DNA from: Arachidicoccus terrestris
Lineage (GTDB): Bacteria > Bacteroidota > Bacteroidia > Chitinophagales > Chitinophagaceae
Length of the DNA: 64,000 nt
Direction: 5' to 3'
Assembly: GCF_020042345.1 (NCBI RefSeq)
Contig: NZ_CP083387.1
Location: 2,232,001 to 2,296,000, forward strand
The notes beneath the pieces are model-generated. The model did not search any database and had not been told where the DNA came from. It worked only from the letters and a program-made list of their open reading frames with translations. Position numbers and translations under genes: made by a program. This document shows, piece by piece, positions 9,507-17,706 of this stretch. Position 1 is the first letter of the stretch; the number at the start of each line of letters is the position of its first letter.

Positions 9507-10409
9507 ATGATGATGCATTCATATAATAATATCAACAGTAAAATGAACCGGATGGTAAAAATCCGTCAAAACGCCGCAACACCATTGGGCTTGGTTGTCA
9601 CTGCGGTCCTTTTTATTTCTTTGGCGGTGTTGGTTGGCTGTAACCCTTCCGAGAAAGAGGTTTCCCTGCCTCCTGCACTGAACAGTAAAGCGCTCAGCTA
9701 TAAGGTCACACAGAATCCGGATAAAGACAATGAAGTCTATCTGGAAAGTCAAACTTCGCAGGCTATTCCTTTTTGGGATTATGGCAGCGGAACTTCTACC
9801 CGAAAACTGGATACCGTTATCTTTCCCTTTTCCGGCGATTATACCATCCATTACAGCGTCAGTTCTGCTGGGGGTTTTGTACCCGGTGATACTACCGTCA
9901 TCCATGTAAGCAATACGGACCTGAGCTACCTGACAGATTCCAGCTGGGGGTATATTGCCGGAACAAACGGAAAAACCTGGGTTCTGGATATGGCAAAACC
10001 CATCGGCTGGTATGGACCTGATTACCCCAAACATAATGGTAGTGCAGATGACTGGTCCTGGCATCCTGATTATGCCGGCAATGAGTGGGTCATGCCGAAC
10101 AGAGATTATGGCAATATGCATTTTGATCTGAACAATGGCAAAAATTATTCAGTGACGATGGTCGATGCTACCGGGCACGCCACCATTAAAACGGGAAGCT
10201 TCGACATCTCCACTTCAACCGGCATCATGAAGCTCTACGGCGCAGAACTCTTATATGGAGGTGATTATCATAGCCAGGCTTCTAACTGGCAATCCATATG
10301 CCTGCTTGACCTAAGCGAAACCTCTATAACGCTAGGTGTCTGGAGGGACCAGCCTAACCCCGGGGATGGCCCATGCTGGATCGGTTTTACGTTCAAATTA
10401 AAAAATTAG
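9507..10409 (+). CDS. PKD-like surface lipoprotein at the SusE/SGBP position of the PUL
   Basis: 300 residues starting 17 bp after SusD. An alternative start is the Met at 9543. The hydrophobic leader ends in a lipobox (AVLVGCN). Residues about 45-130 resemble a PKD/Ig-like fold (VTQNPDKDNEVYLE, FPFSGDYTIHYSVSSAGG). The C-terminal half is rich in Trp and Gly (SSWGYIAGTNGKTWVLD, DDWSWHPDYAGNEWVMP) and looks like a carbohydrate-binding surface. Position and composition suggest a surface glycan-binding protein that helps SusD, but I cannot place the C-terminal domain in a named family. It is the last gene of the operon; a terminator follows. Confidence 0.8.
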   Translation: MMMHSYNNINSKMNRMVKIRQNAATPLGLVVTAVLFISLAVLVGCNPSEKEVSLPPALNSKALSYKVTQNPDKDNEVYLESQTSQAIPFWDYGSGTSTRKLDTVIFPFSGDYTIHYSVSSAGGFVPGDTTVIHVSNTDLSYLTDSSWGYIAGTNGKTWVLDMAKPIGWYGPDYPKHNGSADDWSWHPDYAGNEWVMPNRDYGNMHFDLNNGKNYSVTMVDATGHATIKTGSFDISTSTGIMKLYGAELLYGGDYHSQASNWQSICLLDLSETSITLGVWRDQPNPGDGPCWIGFTFKLKN

Positions 10410-10450
10410 AATTCCACCCTGCACTTAACCTTTAGCCCATTCATGAACCA

Positions 10451-10487
10451 AGGGGCCGCCTGCCTGATGCCGGCGGCCCTTAGTTTT
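10451..10487 (+). terminator. Rho-independent terminator of the PUL operon
   Basis: GGGCCGCC (10453-10460) pairs with GGCGGCCC (10472-10479), followed by TTAGTTTT. It lies 40 nt past the last PUL gene and before the convergent reductase gene. Confidence 0.75.
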
Positions 10488-10508
10488 CTATAAAAGTCGT
10501 ATTTCCGG

Positions 10509-11405
10509 CTAGCGTTGGCTATGATAGTGAATGGCAAATTCCTTTGAAAATTCAAGTAATGTCGTCCCTCCAGTCGAAAGTGATTTATTTTTATTGTAGT
10601 CTTCCATAAAACTGCCCTCCCTTAGCGCTTCACCTATCTCAATCATATAGACGGTGGCCATCTGCTCAGAAAAACCATTGTGCAACAAGGCCTGCAAAAG
10701 CTGCTCATCTGAAAATTCTACCCAGTTCAGATCAGGTCTGCCGATTGCCTTTCCCAATACCCGGGCAATCTCATTACCACTTTTTTCATCACTTACAATA
10801 TACTGCACCCGTTTTCCGGCAAATGATAAATTCTTTAATGAAGTAAACGCCTCTTTGGCGATGTCTCTGGGATGTGTGAGCGGTATATTAACCAGTCCGC
10901 TGAAATTATTGCCCAGACTGTACTGATGCATTATCATCGGAATAGCCCCATAAAAGTTGGTAAAAAACATCCCCGGCCTCAGGTGTAACACATGTACGCC
11001 TTTCAGTCCGTTTAATGCCGATTCAACATAATAGTTGGAACCTGTCGGTCCTAGACCATTTTCCAGATGCGCACCGATGCTGCTTAAATTTACCACATAA
11101 TTTACACCGGTTTCCTGAATAGCCTGTGCATACTGTATCCCGATTTTTTTAATGTAACCTTTCAGATCAGCCACCTGATGATTCGGCGGTATCATAAGAT
11201 ACACCGCATCACTTCCGGCGAAAGCCTTTTTTATAAATTCATAGTCTTCTACTGATCCGATAAAAGGCCTGGCACCTAAGCTAACAATTTCTTTTTCTCT
11301 TTCCGCTTTCGAGGTCACCGCCTTTACATCGTGCCCATCCAGGACCAGGGCCCTGACAAGAGTGCGGCTGATGTTTCCTAACGAGCCCGTTACTGTTATT
11401 TTCAT
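10509..11405 (-). CDS. NmrA-like NAD(P)-binding protein (atypical SDR)
   Basis: 298 residues. The N-terminus MKITVTGSLGNISRTLV forms a Rossmann strand with a glycine-rich loop, followed by HDVKAVTSKAEREKEI, typical of the NmrA/HSCARG-like atypical SDRs that sense or use NADP(H). The usual SDR catalytic YxxxK is not evident, as is common in this group. It is divergent from an HxlR-type regulator 78 bp away. This pairing is frequent and suggests an electrophile- or redox-responsive unit in which HxlR represses the reductase. Substrate unknown. Confidence 0.85.
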   Translation of the reverse strand: MKITVTGSLGNISRTLVRALVLDGHDVKAVTSKAEREKEIVSLGARPFIGSVEDYEFIKKAFAGSDAVYLMIPPNHQVADLKGYIKKIGIQYAQAIQETGVNYVVNLSSIGAHLENGLGPTGSNYYVESALNGLKGVHVLHLRPGMFFTNFYGAIPMIMHQYSLGNNFSGLVNIPLTHPRDIAKEAFTSLKNLSFAGKRVQYIVSDEKSGNEIARVLGKAIGRPDLNWVEFSDEQLLQALLHNGFSEQMATVYMIEIGEALREGSFMEDYNKNKSLSTGGTTLLEFSKEFAIHYHSQR

Positions 11406-11441
11406 ATTTTTTGTGTTATTTAAGCCGTAAAATTAAATTAA

Positions 11442-11482
11442 TACATACTTTTGTACAAGTACATACCCTAAAGTAAGTATAC
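11442..11482. promoter_or_regulatory. Candidate HxlR operator overlapping the divergent promoter
   Basis: The 78-bp divergent spacer holds TACATAC twice (11442-11448 and 11460-11466, 18 bp apart), an 8-bp palindrome TTGTACAA (11451-11458) and a further GTATAC near 11477. TACTTTTG at 11446-11453 fits the -7 consensus TAnnTTTG for the + strand gene. A repressor bound here could control both genes. This is pattern-based inference. Confidence 0.45.
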
Positions 11483-11483
11483 A

Positions 11484-11885
11484 ATGACAGCTGTAAAAAA
11501 GGCATCGGTTATACAGGAAAATAAAAAAAATGCATTTGTAAACTGCCCGGTAACATTTGTGATGGAGAAAATCGGCGGCTACTGGAAACCCATTATTTTA
11601 TTTAATTTGCTGGGAGGGGCCAAGCGATATAGTGAATTGAAAAAATCCATTCCCGCAATCACGGAAAAGGTCATGATACAGCATTTGAAACAGTTGGAAG
11701 CAGATGAGCTGATCATCAGAAAATCCAGGCCCGTTGTTCCCCCTTATGTCACGTATGAGCTTTCTAAAAAAGGAAAAGCGCTAAGACCTGTTTTGTACGC
11801 CATGGCTGAGTGGGCTGTCGCCAATGGAGGGAAGCAATCCAGACAATTTTCAAAACAAATGAAGGATTTTCCAAAAGTTGAATAA
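11484..11885 (+). CDS. HxlR family transcriptional regulator
   Basis: 133 residues forming one winged helix. HxlR hallmarks are the conserved N-terminal Cys (FVNCPVTFVMEKIGGYWKP), the recognition region RYSELKKSIPAITEKVMIQHLKQL and the wing (YVTYELSKKGKALRPVL). Members such as HypR and QorR sense reactive electrophiles or disulfide stress through the N-terminal Cys, which is present here. It is divergent from the NmrA-like gene, its likely target. Confidence 0.93.
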   Translation: MTAVKKASVIQENKKNAFVNCPVTFVMEKIGGYWKPIILFNLLGGAKRYSELKKSIPAITEKVMIQHLKQLEADELIIRKSRPVVPPYVTYELSKKGKALRPVLYAMAEWAVANGGKQSRQFSKQMKDFPKVE

Positions 11886-11915
11886 GAGAAGAGCCTGTCC
11901 ATTGCTTAATTTGAC

Positions 11916-11940
11916 TGACACGTCGTATTATAGCTATACA
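11916..11940 (+). repeat. Short dispersed repeat, copy 1
   Basis: This 25-bp stretch (TGACACGTCGTATTA...) matches 61317-61341 at 23 of 25 positions, in the same orientation. It contains the palindrome TATAGCTATA. It lies 30 bp beyond the HxlR gene. Nature unknown. Confidence 0.6.
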
Positions 11941-12175
11941 ATCTAAAAAAACTGTACCACAGGGCTTTTGTCCTAATTTTCATTCCTCCTCTGACTTTGA
12001 TTTTAATAACAGAAATCAGAACCAAAAACATTTTACTTTAATAACTGGCTATTATTATATGGCTATAAGATCAGTAATAATTAATGTTGAAAAAATGCCC
12101 TTTTATTATCGGCTCTAAAGGTAAATTTTCTTATACAAGAAAGGCTTTCTTTGCAAAAAGCAGTAAAGGCATACA

Positions 12176-12223
12176 ACGAAAAGACCGGATAGCGGTCAAT
12201 CATGAGCATAACGCTATCCGGTC
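12176..12223 (-). terminator. Rho-independent terminator of prfA
   Basis: A perfect 12-bp stem (GACCGGATAGCG 12183-12194 with CGCTATCCGGTC 12212-12223). Read on the minus strand it is followed by CTTTTCGTT. It lies 30 nt beyond the prfA stop. Confidence 0.85.
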
Positions 12224-12252
12224 CCAATTAAATATAGCTATACGGTTTTTCA

Positions 12253-13323
12253 TTATTTATGCTCACTGCCCGCCATCTTCTCTGCATTTTCGGCGACCTG
12301 CAAGGCATCGATAAATTCATCCAGATCGCCACCGATAACGGCGTCCAGGTTATAAGAGGTAAGTCCGATCCTATGATCCGTCACGCGGCCCTGCGGCCAG
12401 TTGTAAGTCCGGATCTTAGCACTCCTGTCCCCGGTACTCACCAAGGTCTTTCTTTGCCGGGCGATCTCTTCTTCCTGCTTACGGACCTGCTCTTCATACA
12501 ATTTGGTACGCATCATTTCCATCGCCTTCAGACGGTTACCCAGCTGCGTTCTTTCGGTTTGGCAGATGATAACCGTTCCGGTGGCAATATGTGTCAGCAT
12601 CACCTTCGTTTCTACCTTGTTTACATTCTGCCCACCGGCGCCCCCACTTCGGGAAGTCTCCATCTTCACATCGCTATCCTTCAATTCAAAATCGATTTCT
12701 TCCGCTTCCGGCATCACGGCAACTGTTGCGGCAGAAGTATGCACCCGGCCTTGGGTCTCCGTGCTTGGCACACGTTGTACCCGGTGAACGCCACTTTCAA
12801 ATTTCAAGGTTCCATAAACATCATCACCGATAACTTCGACCATCGCTTCTTTGTATCCACCCACAGTTCCTTCACTGGCACTGACGATGGATGTCTTCCA
12901 GCCACGTTTATTGCAATAGCGGATGTACATATCCAGCAGGTCTCCGGCAAACAAAGACGCCTCGTCGCCGCCGGTTCCGGCCCGGATTTCGATAATTGCA
13001 TTTTTATTATCCTGAGGATCCTTCGGGATCAACAGCTGGGTCAATTCATCCTCAAGCTGATCCTTTTGCTCTTCGAGATCCGGCAATTCCATCTTAGCCA
13101 GCTCTCTGAGATCTTCATCCGAGCCATTAATAGCCTCCTTGGCAAAACTCAGGTTATCCAGCACATTCTGGTATTTTTTATATACCACGACGATCTTTTC
13201 CAGATCCCGGTATTCTTTACTAAGCTTGCTGAACTCCTTCTGATTACTGATAATCTCCGGATTGGTCAGCGCTACACCGAGCTGGTCAAATCTGGCACTT
13301 ATGGCTTCTAATTGATCTAGCAT
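12253..13323 (-). CDS. prfA: Peptide chain release factor 1
   Basis: 356 residues, the usual RF1 length. RF1 recognises UAA and UAG and triggers peptide release. The catalytic GGQ is at residues 230-232 ([16 protein letters not shown]), and its Gln is normally methylated by PrmC. The codon-recognition tripeptide is at 186-188 and reads PST where many RF1 proteins have PAT; the P-x-T pattern and the absence of RF2's SPF support RF1. A long antisense frame covers almost the whole gene and is a shadow. A candidate -7 box TAATTTTG (minus strand, 13379-13386) lies upstream, and a GGGCAG/CTGCCC stem (13352-13368) would sit in the leader. Confidence 0.97.
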   Translation of the reverse strand: MLDQLEAISARFDQLGVALTNPEIISNQKEFSKLSKEYRDLEKIVVVYKKYQNVLDNLSFAKEAINGSDEDLRELAKMELPDLEEQKDQLEDELTQLLIPKDPQDNKNAIIEIRAGTGGDEASLFAGDLLDMYIRYCNKRGWKTSIVSASEGTVGGYKEAMVEVIGDDVYGTLKFESGVHRVQRVPSTETQGRVHTSAATVAVMPEAEEIDFELKDSDVKMETSRSGGAGGQNVNKVETKVMLTHIATGTVIICQTERTQLGNRLKAMEMMRTKLYEEQVRKQEEEIARQRKTLVSTGDRSAKIRTYNWPQGRVTDHRIGLTSYNLDAVIGGDLDEFIDALQVAENAEKMAGSEHK

Positions 13324-13476
13324 ATAAACTTTAACTGTAAAATAATCGTCCGGGCAGATTTGCTGCCCAGGCAGGGCGCAAAATTACTGTTTTGTTCCCT
13401 GAAAACAGCATCGCCTGACAATATTTCCTGTTTATGGCTGCCTTTATCTGCATATTCAGAGATAAGATCGTCCGGA

Positions 13477-13899
13477 TCATTCAGGACTTTTATCAAAAAT
13501 CCTGCGTTCATCTGCCGGAAGAATATCTATTTGTAACAGTAATGCGTCTTTCGGTAAAAGCAATGGGGCCCGTTCCGGCCATTCTACAAAGCAAAGATGG
13601 CCGCTGTTGAGCGTTTCCTCCACGCCTGCAGCCACGATCTCCTGTTCATCTGCCAGGCGGTACCAATCCATATGATAAATACTCCCCTCTTCGGGGCTGC
13701 TGTACTCATTAACGATGGCAAAAGTCGGGCTTGAAACAATATCCTTGCAGTGCAGCACGTTATTGCATAAAGTCTTGATTAGCGTTGTTTTACCGGCGCC
13801 CATCGGGGCATAAAAAGCCCAGATCTTTTTATCTTTATGTTCCCGCCACAGATGTTCGGCGACTTTGTCCAGTTGTGATATGTGATAGGTTATCTCCAT
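13477..13899 (-). CDS. tsaE: tRNA threonylcarbamoyladenosine biosynthesis ATPase TsaE
   Basis: P-loop protein needed with TsaB and TsaD to make t6A37 in ANN-decoding tRNAs. The Walker A is GPMGAGKTTLI, followed by SSPTFAIVNEY (switch-like TsaE motif) and YHMDWYRLADEQE, all standard. I chose the Met at 13899 (MEITYHISQLDKVAEHLW). The frame opens at 13929, but the ten extra residues are not typical of the family. About 140 residues matches TsaE length. It lies on the same strand as prfA with a 150-bp gap. Confidence 0.93.
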   Translation of the reverse strand: MEITYHISQLDKVAEHLWREHKDKKIWAFYAPMGAGKTTLIKTLCNNVLHCKDIVSSPTFAIVNEYSSPEEGSIYHMDWYRLADEQEIVAAGVEETLNSGHLCFVEWPERAPLLLPKDALLLQIDILPADERRIFDKSPE

Positions 13900-14046
13900 A
13901 GGACAAATATCTGACAAAATCAGCATCAATTGATTAAATGTTAACAGATTTTCAATAGAAATATATATGTTTTCCTCATCTGATAACCTAATTTTTTTAT
14001 ATTTTTAGCACAGCAAAATTATTTCATCTAACAAAATCCAAAAAAT

Positions 14047-14697
14047 ATGCAGAGACGAGAGGCACTCAGAAATGTAGCACTGCTGGTCGGTGGCGGCATC
14101 GTTTTGTCCGGGACAACGATGAGCGTTTTATTCGACAGTTGCTCCAGCCCTAAAAAGAAAGCCGGCGCCCTGGTGACGGAGGATCAGCAAAAAGTCATCA
14201 CGGAGGTCGCAGATATTATTATTCCTACCACCTCTTGTCCTGGCGCAAAAGCGGCCGGTGTAGGTCCGTTTGTCACCTTAATGATGAAGGACTGCTATCC
14301 GGAAGACGTACAGAAGGATTTTGTAAAGGGTCTGGAAGCCTTTATCAAAGATGCAAAATCTGAGCTGGGTAAGGATTTTCTCAAGGCCAGCCGCGCTGAA
14401 CAGGAAAAAGCCGTGGCAAGTCTGAGAGAAAAAACCATTGCAAAGAAAAAACAGGACGATAAAGACCCTAACAACACCATTAAAATTGATGTTCCTACAG
14501 CGGGTAGCTTTGTCAAGACGGCTGCAGACACCAGTAAAAAGAAGAATCACTATTTCTTTGAATTGACAAGGGACCTGACAATTATGGGTTATTTCTCTTC
14601 TGAGATCGGTGCGACACAGGCCAGAGCATACGTAGCTGTTCCCGGCCATTATGACGGTTGTGTTGACTTAAAACCCGGCCAGAAAGCCTGGGCATAA
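14047..14697 (+). CDS. Gluconate 2-dehydrogenase subunit 3-like protein with Tat-type leader
   Basis: 216 residues. The leader MQRREALRNVALLVGGGIVLSG has an Arg pair followed by a hydrophobic stretch, a Tat-type signal; a Cys follows at residue 34 (FDSCSSP). The rest fits the Gluconate_2-dh3 family (ITEVADIIIPTTSCPGAKAAGVGPFVTLMMKDCY). In gluconate, fructose and FAD-glucose dehydrogenases this small subunit pairs with a GMC flavoprotein and provides the Tat signal for the complex. The GMC gene follows by 63 bp and has no leader of its own, exactly as this model predicts. It opens the sugar-oxidation cluster. Confidence 0.9.
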   Translation: MQRREALRNVALLVGGGIVLSGTTMSVLFDSCSSPKKKAGALVTEDQQKVITEVADIIIPTTSCPGAKAAGVGPFVTLMMKDCYPEDVQKDFVKGLEAFIKDAKSELGKDFLKASRAEQEKAVASLREKTIAKKKQDDKDPNNTIKIDVPTAGSFVKTAADTSKKKNHYFFELTRDLTIMGYFSSEIGATQARAYVAVPGHYDGCVDLKPGQKAWA

Positions 14698-14760
14698 CAG
14701 ACAGCTGCGATCATTTCACATCATTAATCATTTCTATCCCAGAAATAAAACCATTATTCA

Positions 14761-16461
14761 ATGAATCTAAATACAGAAGCAAAAAAAGGCAGCACTTACG
14801 ACGCAATCGTTGTCGGTTCCGGCATCAGTGGAGGATGGGCAGCCAAAGAACTAACAGAAAAAGGCTTGAAAGTATTGCAACTGGAACGCGGTCGCAATAT
14901 TGAACATATTAAGGATTATACAACCGCCAACAAAGCACCATGGGAATTCCCGCACAGAGGTTGGCTGACAGAAGAAGAAAAAGCGTCTCATTACGTACAG
15001 TCCAGAGACTATCCCTACTCAGAACACAATGAGAGCTTCTGGGTGAACGACGAAGAATGTCCATATACAGAAATAAAGCGCTTTGACTGGTTCAGAGGTT
15101 ATCATGTAGGAGGACGCTCCCTGATGTGGGGTCGCCAAAGCTATCGTCTGAGCGACATGAATTTTGAAGACAACTTAAAAGACGGTCATGGTTGCGACTG
15201 GCCCATCCGTTATAAAGATATTGCACCCTGGTATGACCATGCCGAAACTTTCGCTGGTATCAGCGGGCAGCCGGAAGGCTTCCCTGGTTTTCCGGACGGT
15301 AAATATATGCCGCCAATGGAGATGAACTGTGTGGAAAAGTCCGTTAAAAAACGCATTGACGAACATTATAAAAGAGCCAGAATTGTAACGATTGGCCGTA
15401 CAGCCAATATCACGCAGGCGCATAATGGCCGCAGCGCCTGTCAGTACAGAAACCTTTGTAGCAGAGGCTGTCCGTTCGGCGCTTATTTCAGTACCCAGTC
15501 GGCAACGCTCCCGGCAGCAGTTGCCACTGGCAACCTCACCTTACGTCCCTTCTCAATTGTCAACAAGATCCTCTACGATAAAGACACAAAAAAGGCCACC
15601 GGCGTATTAGTGATCGATGCGGAGACGAATGAAACAATGGAGTATTATGCTAAGATCATATTTGTCAACGCTTCTACTTTAGGCACCACATTTATCCTGC
15701 TCAATTCTACTTCTGAGGCTCACCCTGAAGGACTGGGTAATGGCAGCGGTCAGCTGGGACACAATCTGATGGACCATCATTTTAGATGTGGTGCATCCGG
15801 AAGGGCAGAAGGGTTTGATGATAAATATTATTATGGACGCCGGGCCAATGGCATCTATGTTCCCCGTTATCGCAATATGGGCGGAGATAAGAGAGACTAC
15901 GTACGTGGCTTTGGTTACCAGGGTGGCGCCAGCCGCGGAACCTGGCATGACAATATTCCGGAAATGGCCATCGGTGGCGATTTCAAGGACAAGATGAGTA
16001 CCCCTGGCAATTGGAGTATGGGGCTCGGCGGGTTTGGAGAAATGCTCCCCTATTATGAAAACAAGGTCTATATTGATAAAAACAAAAAAGACAAATGGGG
16101 ACAACCAGTACTTGCGATTGACTGCGAGTACAAGGAAAATGAGAAGAAAATGCGCGTAGATATGATCAATGATGCCGCAGAAATGCTGGAAGCAGCAGGC
16201 ATTAAAGATGTTCATACTTATGACAGCGGTTGCGATCCCGGAATGGCCATCCATGAAATGGGTACTGCCAGAATGGGCAGAGATCCTAAAACTTCTGTAC
16301 TGAACGGTTTCAATCAAATGCACGAGGTCAAGAACGTCTTTGTCACAGATGGTTCCTGCATGCCTTCAACGGCTTGCCAGAACCCGTCACTCACGTACAT
16401 GGCCCTTACCGCAAGAGCCTGTGACTATGCCGTTAAGGAGCTGAAAAAGCAGAATATTTAA
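14761..16461 (+). CDS. GMC family FAD-dependent sugar/polyol oxidoreductase
   Basis: 566 residues. The N-terminal FAD-binding loop is DAIVVGSGISGGWAAKEL, followed by the GMC signature GGRSLMWGRQSYR. The C-terminal GMC half has the conserved HEMGTARMG and DGSCMPSTACQNPSLTYMA with the active-site His/Asn region. It lacks a signal peptide and so would be exported with the preceding Tat subunit. Relatives oxidise C1, C2 or C3 hydroxyls of sugars, passing electrons to a cytochrome or quinone. The Cys-rich stretch CQYRNLCSRGCPFGAY resembles that in related dehydrogenases. No cytochrome gene is adjacent. A glycoside-3-dehydrogenase role is possible but not shown. Confidence 0.92.
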   Translation: MNLNTEAKKGSTYDAIVVGSGISGGWAAKELTEKGLKVLQLERGRNIEHIKDYTTANKAPWEFPHRGWLTEEEKASHYVQSRDYPYSEHNESFWVNDEECPYTEIKRFDWFRGYHVGGRSLMWGRQSYRLSDMNFEDNLKDGHGCDWPIRYKDIAPWYDHAETFAGISGQPEGFPGFPDGKYMPPMEMNCVEKSVKKRIDEHYKRARIVTIGRTANITQAHNGRSACQYRNLCSRGCPFGAYFSTQSATLPAAVATGNLTLRPFSIVNKILYDKDTKKATGVLVIDAETNETMEYYAKIIFVNASTLGTTFILLNSTSEAHPEGLGNGSGQLGHNLMDHHFRCGASGRAEGFDDKYYYGRRANGIYVPRYRNMGGDKRDYVRGFGYQGGASRGTWHDNIPEMAIGGDFKDKMSTPGNWSMGLGGFGEMLPYYENKVYIDKNKKDKWGQPVLAIDCEYKENEKKMRVDMINDAAEMLEAAGIKDVHTYDSGCDPGMAIHEMGTARMGRDPKTSVLNGFNQMHEVKNVFVTDGSCMPSTACQNPSLTYMALTARACDYAVKELKKQNI

Positions 16462-16494
16462 TGTGTCATTCCATAAATTAGATTAAAACACCCC

Positions 16495-16521
16495 AGCGGG
16501 TATGGCAACATACCCGCTTTC
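16495..16521 (+). terminator. Hairpin with GCAA tetraloop between GMC and Gfo genes
   Basis: AGCGGGTATG (16495-16504) pairs perfectly with CATACCCGCT (16509-16518) around the loop GCAA, a GNRA tetraloop, then TTTC. The T tract is short, so it may be a partial terminator or an mRNA stabiliser that lowers expression of the downstream genes relative to the GMC pair. Confidence 0.6.
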
Positions 16522-16536
16522 AAATTACCGTATATT

Positions 16537-17694
16537 TTGAGTGAAAAACTAAGAATGGGTATGATCGGAGGCGGTCAGGGAGCTTTTATCGGCGCCATTC
16601 ACAGAAAGGCAGCCGCTATGGATGGCCTCATTGAATTAAGCTGTGGTGCATTTAGTACTTCTGCAGAAAAATCAGTGGCCTCCGGCAAACAGCTCGGACT
16701 TCCCGATAACAGGATCTACCCCGACTTTAAGACCATGATCCAGACAGAGAAGCAGCTCCCGGCATCAGAGAGAATGCACTTTGTCTCAATCGTCACCCCC
16801 AATTTTGCCCACTTTGAGCCGGCAATGCTGGCTCTGGAAAATGGCTTCCATGTCGTGATTGAAAAACCCATGACCTTTACCTTGGATGAAGCCAGGCAGT
16901 TGGCCAGCAAAGTAAAAGAAACAGGGCTTCTATTATGCCTTACCCATACCTACGCCGGTTATCCGATGGTAAAGCAGGCACGTTATATGGTACACAAAGG
17001 ACTGTTAGGAGCTATCCGTAAAATATACGTTGAATATCCCCAGGGCTGGCTAAGCGAGCTTTCCGAAAAGGAAGGCAATGCGCAGGCGGCCTGGCGCACC
17101 GATCCGTCAAAAAGCGGAAAGGCAGGCGCCATGGGCGATATCGGCACCCACGCAGCCCATTTGGCAGAATATATCACCGGCCAGAAAATCTCCAGCCTGT
17201 GCGCAGACATTCAAACCGTTGTTCCCGGCAGATTGCTGGACGATGACGGGGCTGCCTTGCTTAGATTCGATGGCGGAGCGAGCGGCGTATTGATCGCCAC
17301 TCAGGTGGCAGCCGGAGAAGAAAACAGCCTCCATATTCGCGTTTATGGTGAAAAAGGCGGCTTAAGCTGGCATCAGATGGAGCCTAATACATTGGAAATT
17401 AATTGGCAGGATAAGCCAAAAGAGATATACAGAGCCGGTCAGGGCTACCTCTCGGAAGTAGCGCTCCATAACTGTCGGACCCCGGCAGGTCACCCTGAAG
17501 GCTATATAGAAGCCTTCGCCAATCTTTATCGCAATTTTGCCCTTGCCCTACAGGCCCGGCTCAAAGGAGAAACGCCGGATACCGATTTACTGGACTATCC
17601 TGATGTAGAGGACGGGGTCAGAGGCATGGCCTTTATTGATAATATTATTGCTTCCGGTAAATCGGAACAGAAATGGACAACATTTACGATCTAA
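16537..17694 (+). CDS. Gfo/Idh/MocA family oxidoreductase (cytoplasmic)
   Basis: 385 residues. Rossmann loop MGMIGGGQGAFIGAIHRKAA; the family motif HVVIEKPMTF carries the catalytic Lys; GDIGTHAAHL supplies the later conserved Asp/His. The frame starts with TTG at 16537; an ATG at 16555 (MGMIGGG) is an alternative and would lose six residues. There is no signal peptide, unlike the second Gfo/Idh/MocA protein in this cluster. Family members oxidise or reduce sugar and inositol hydroxyls with NAD(P). It lies 12 bp before the next TIM-barrel gene, so the two probably act together. Confidence 0.92.
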   Translation: MSEKLRMGMIGGGQGAFIGAIHRKAAAMDGLIELSCGAFSTSAEKSVASGKQLGLPDNRIYPDFKTMIQTEKQLPASERMHFVSIVTPNFAHFEPAMLALENGFHVVIEKPMTFTLDEARQLASKVKETGLLLCLTHTYAGYPMVKQARYMVHKGLLGAIRKIYVEYPQGWLSELSEKEGNAQAAWRTDPSKSGKAGAMGDIGTHAAHLAEYITGQKISSLCADIQTVVPGRLLDDDGAALLRFDGGASGVLIATQVAAGEENSLHIRVYGEKGGLSWHQMEPNTLEINWQDKPKEIYRAGQGYLSEVALHNCRTPAGHPEGYIEAFANLYRNFALALQARLKGETPDTDLLDYPDVEDGVRGMAFIDNIIASGKSEQKWTTFTI

Positions 17695-17706
17695 AATTAT
17701 TTACAA

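Larger units (their letters stand above)
11886..12252. other. Convergent intergenic region with dispersed-repeat copy and prfA terminator
   Basis: No gene is supported in this AT-rich spacer. It contains copy 1 of a 25-bp dispersed repeat (11916-11940), a second TATAGCTATAC (12233-12243) and the prfA terminator. A 76-codon frame at 12084-12314 runs across the terminator into prfA and is rejected. Confidence 0.6.

Noticed and set aside
12084-12314. 76-codon plus-strand frame across the prfA terminator
   Set aside because: It would be interrupted by a perfect terminator hairpin and overlaps the prfA 3' end.
12259-13311. 350-codon plus-strand frame opposite prfA
   Set aside because: It mirrors prfA over nearly its whole length and shows no motifs; the minus-strand protein has the GGQ and full RF1 sequence.
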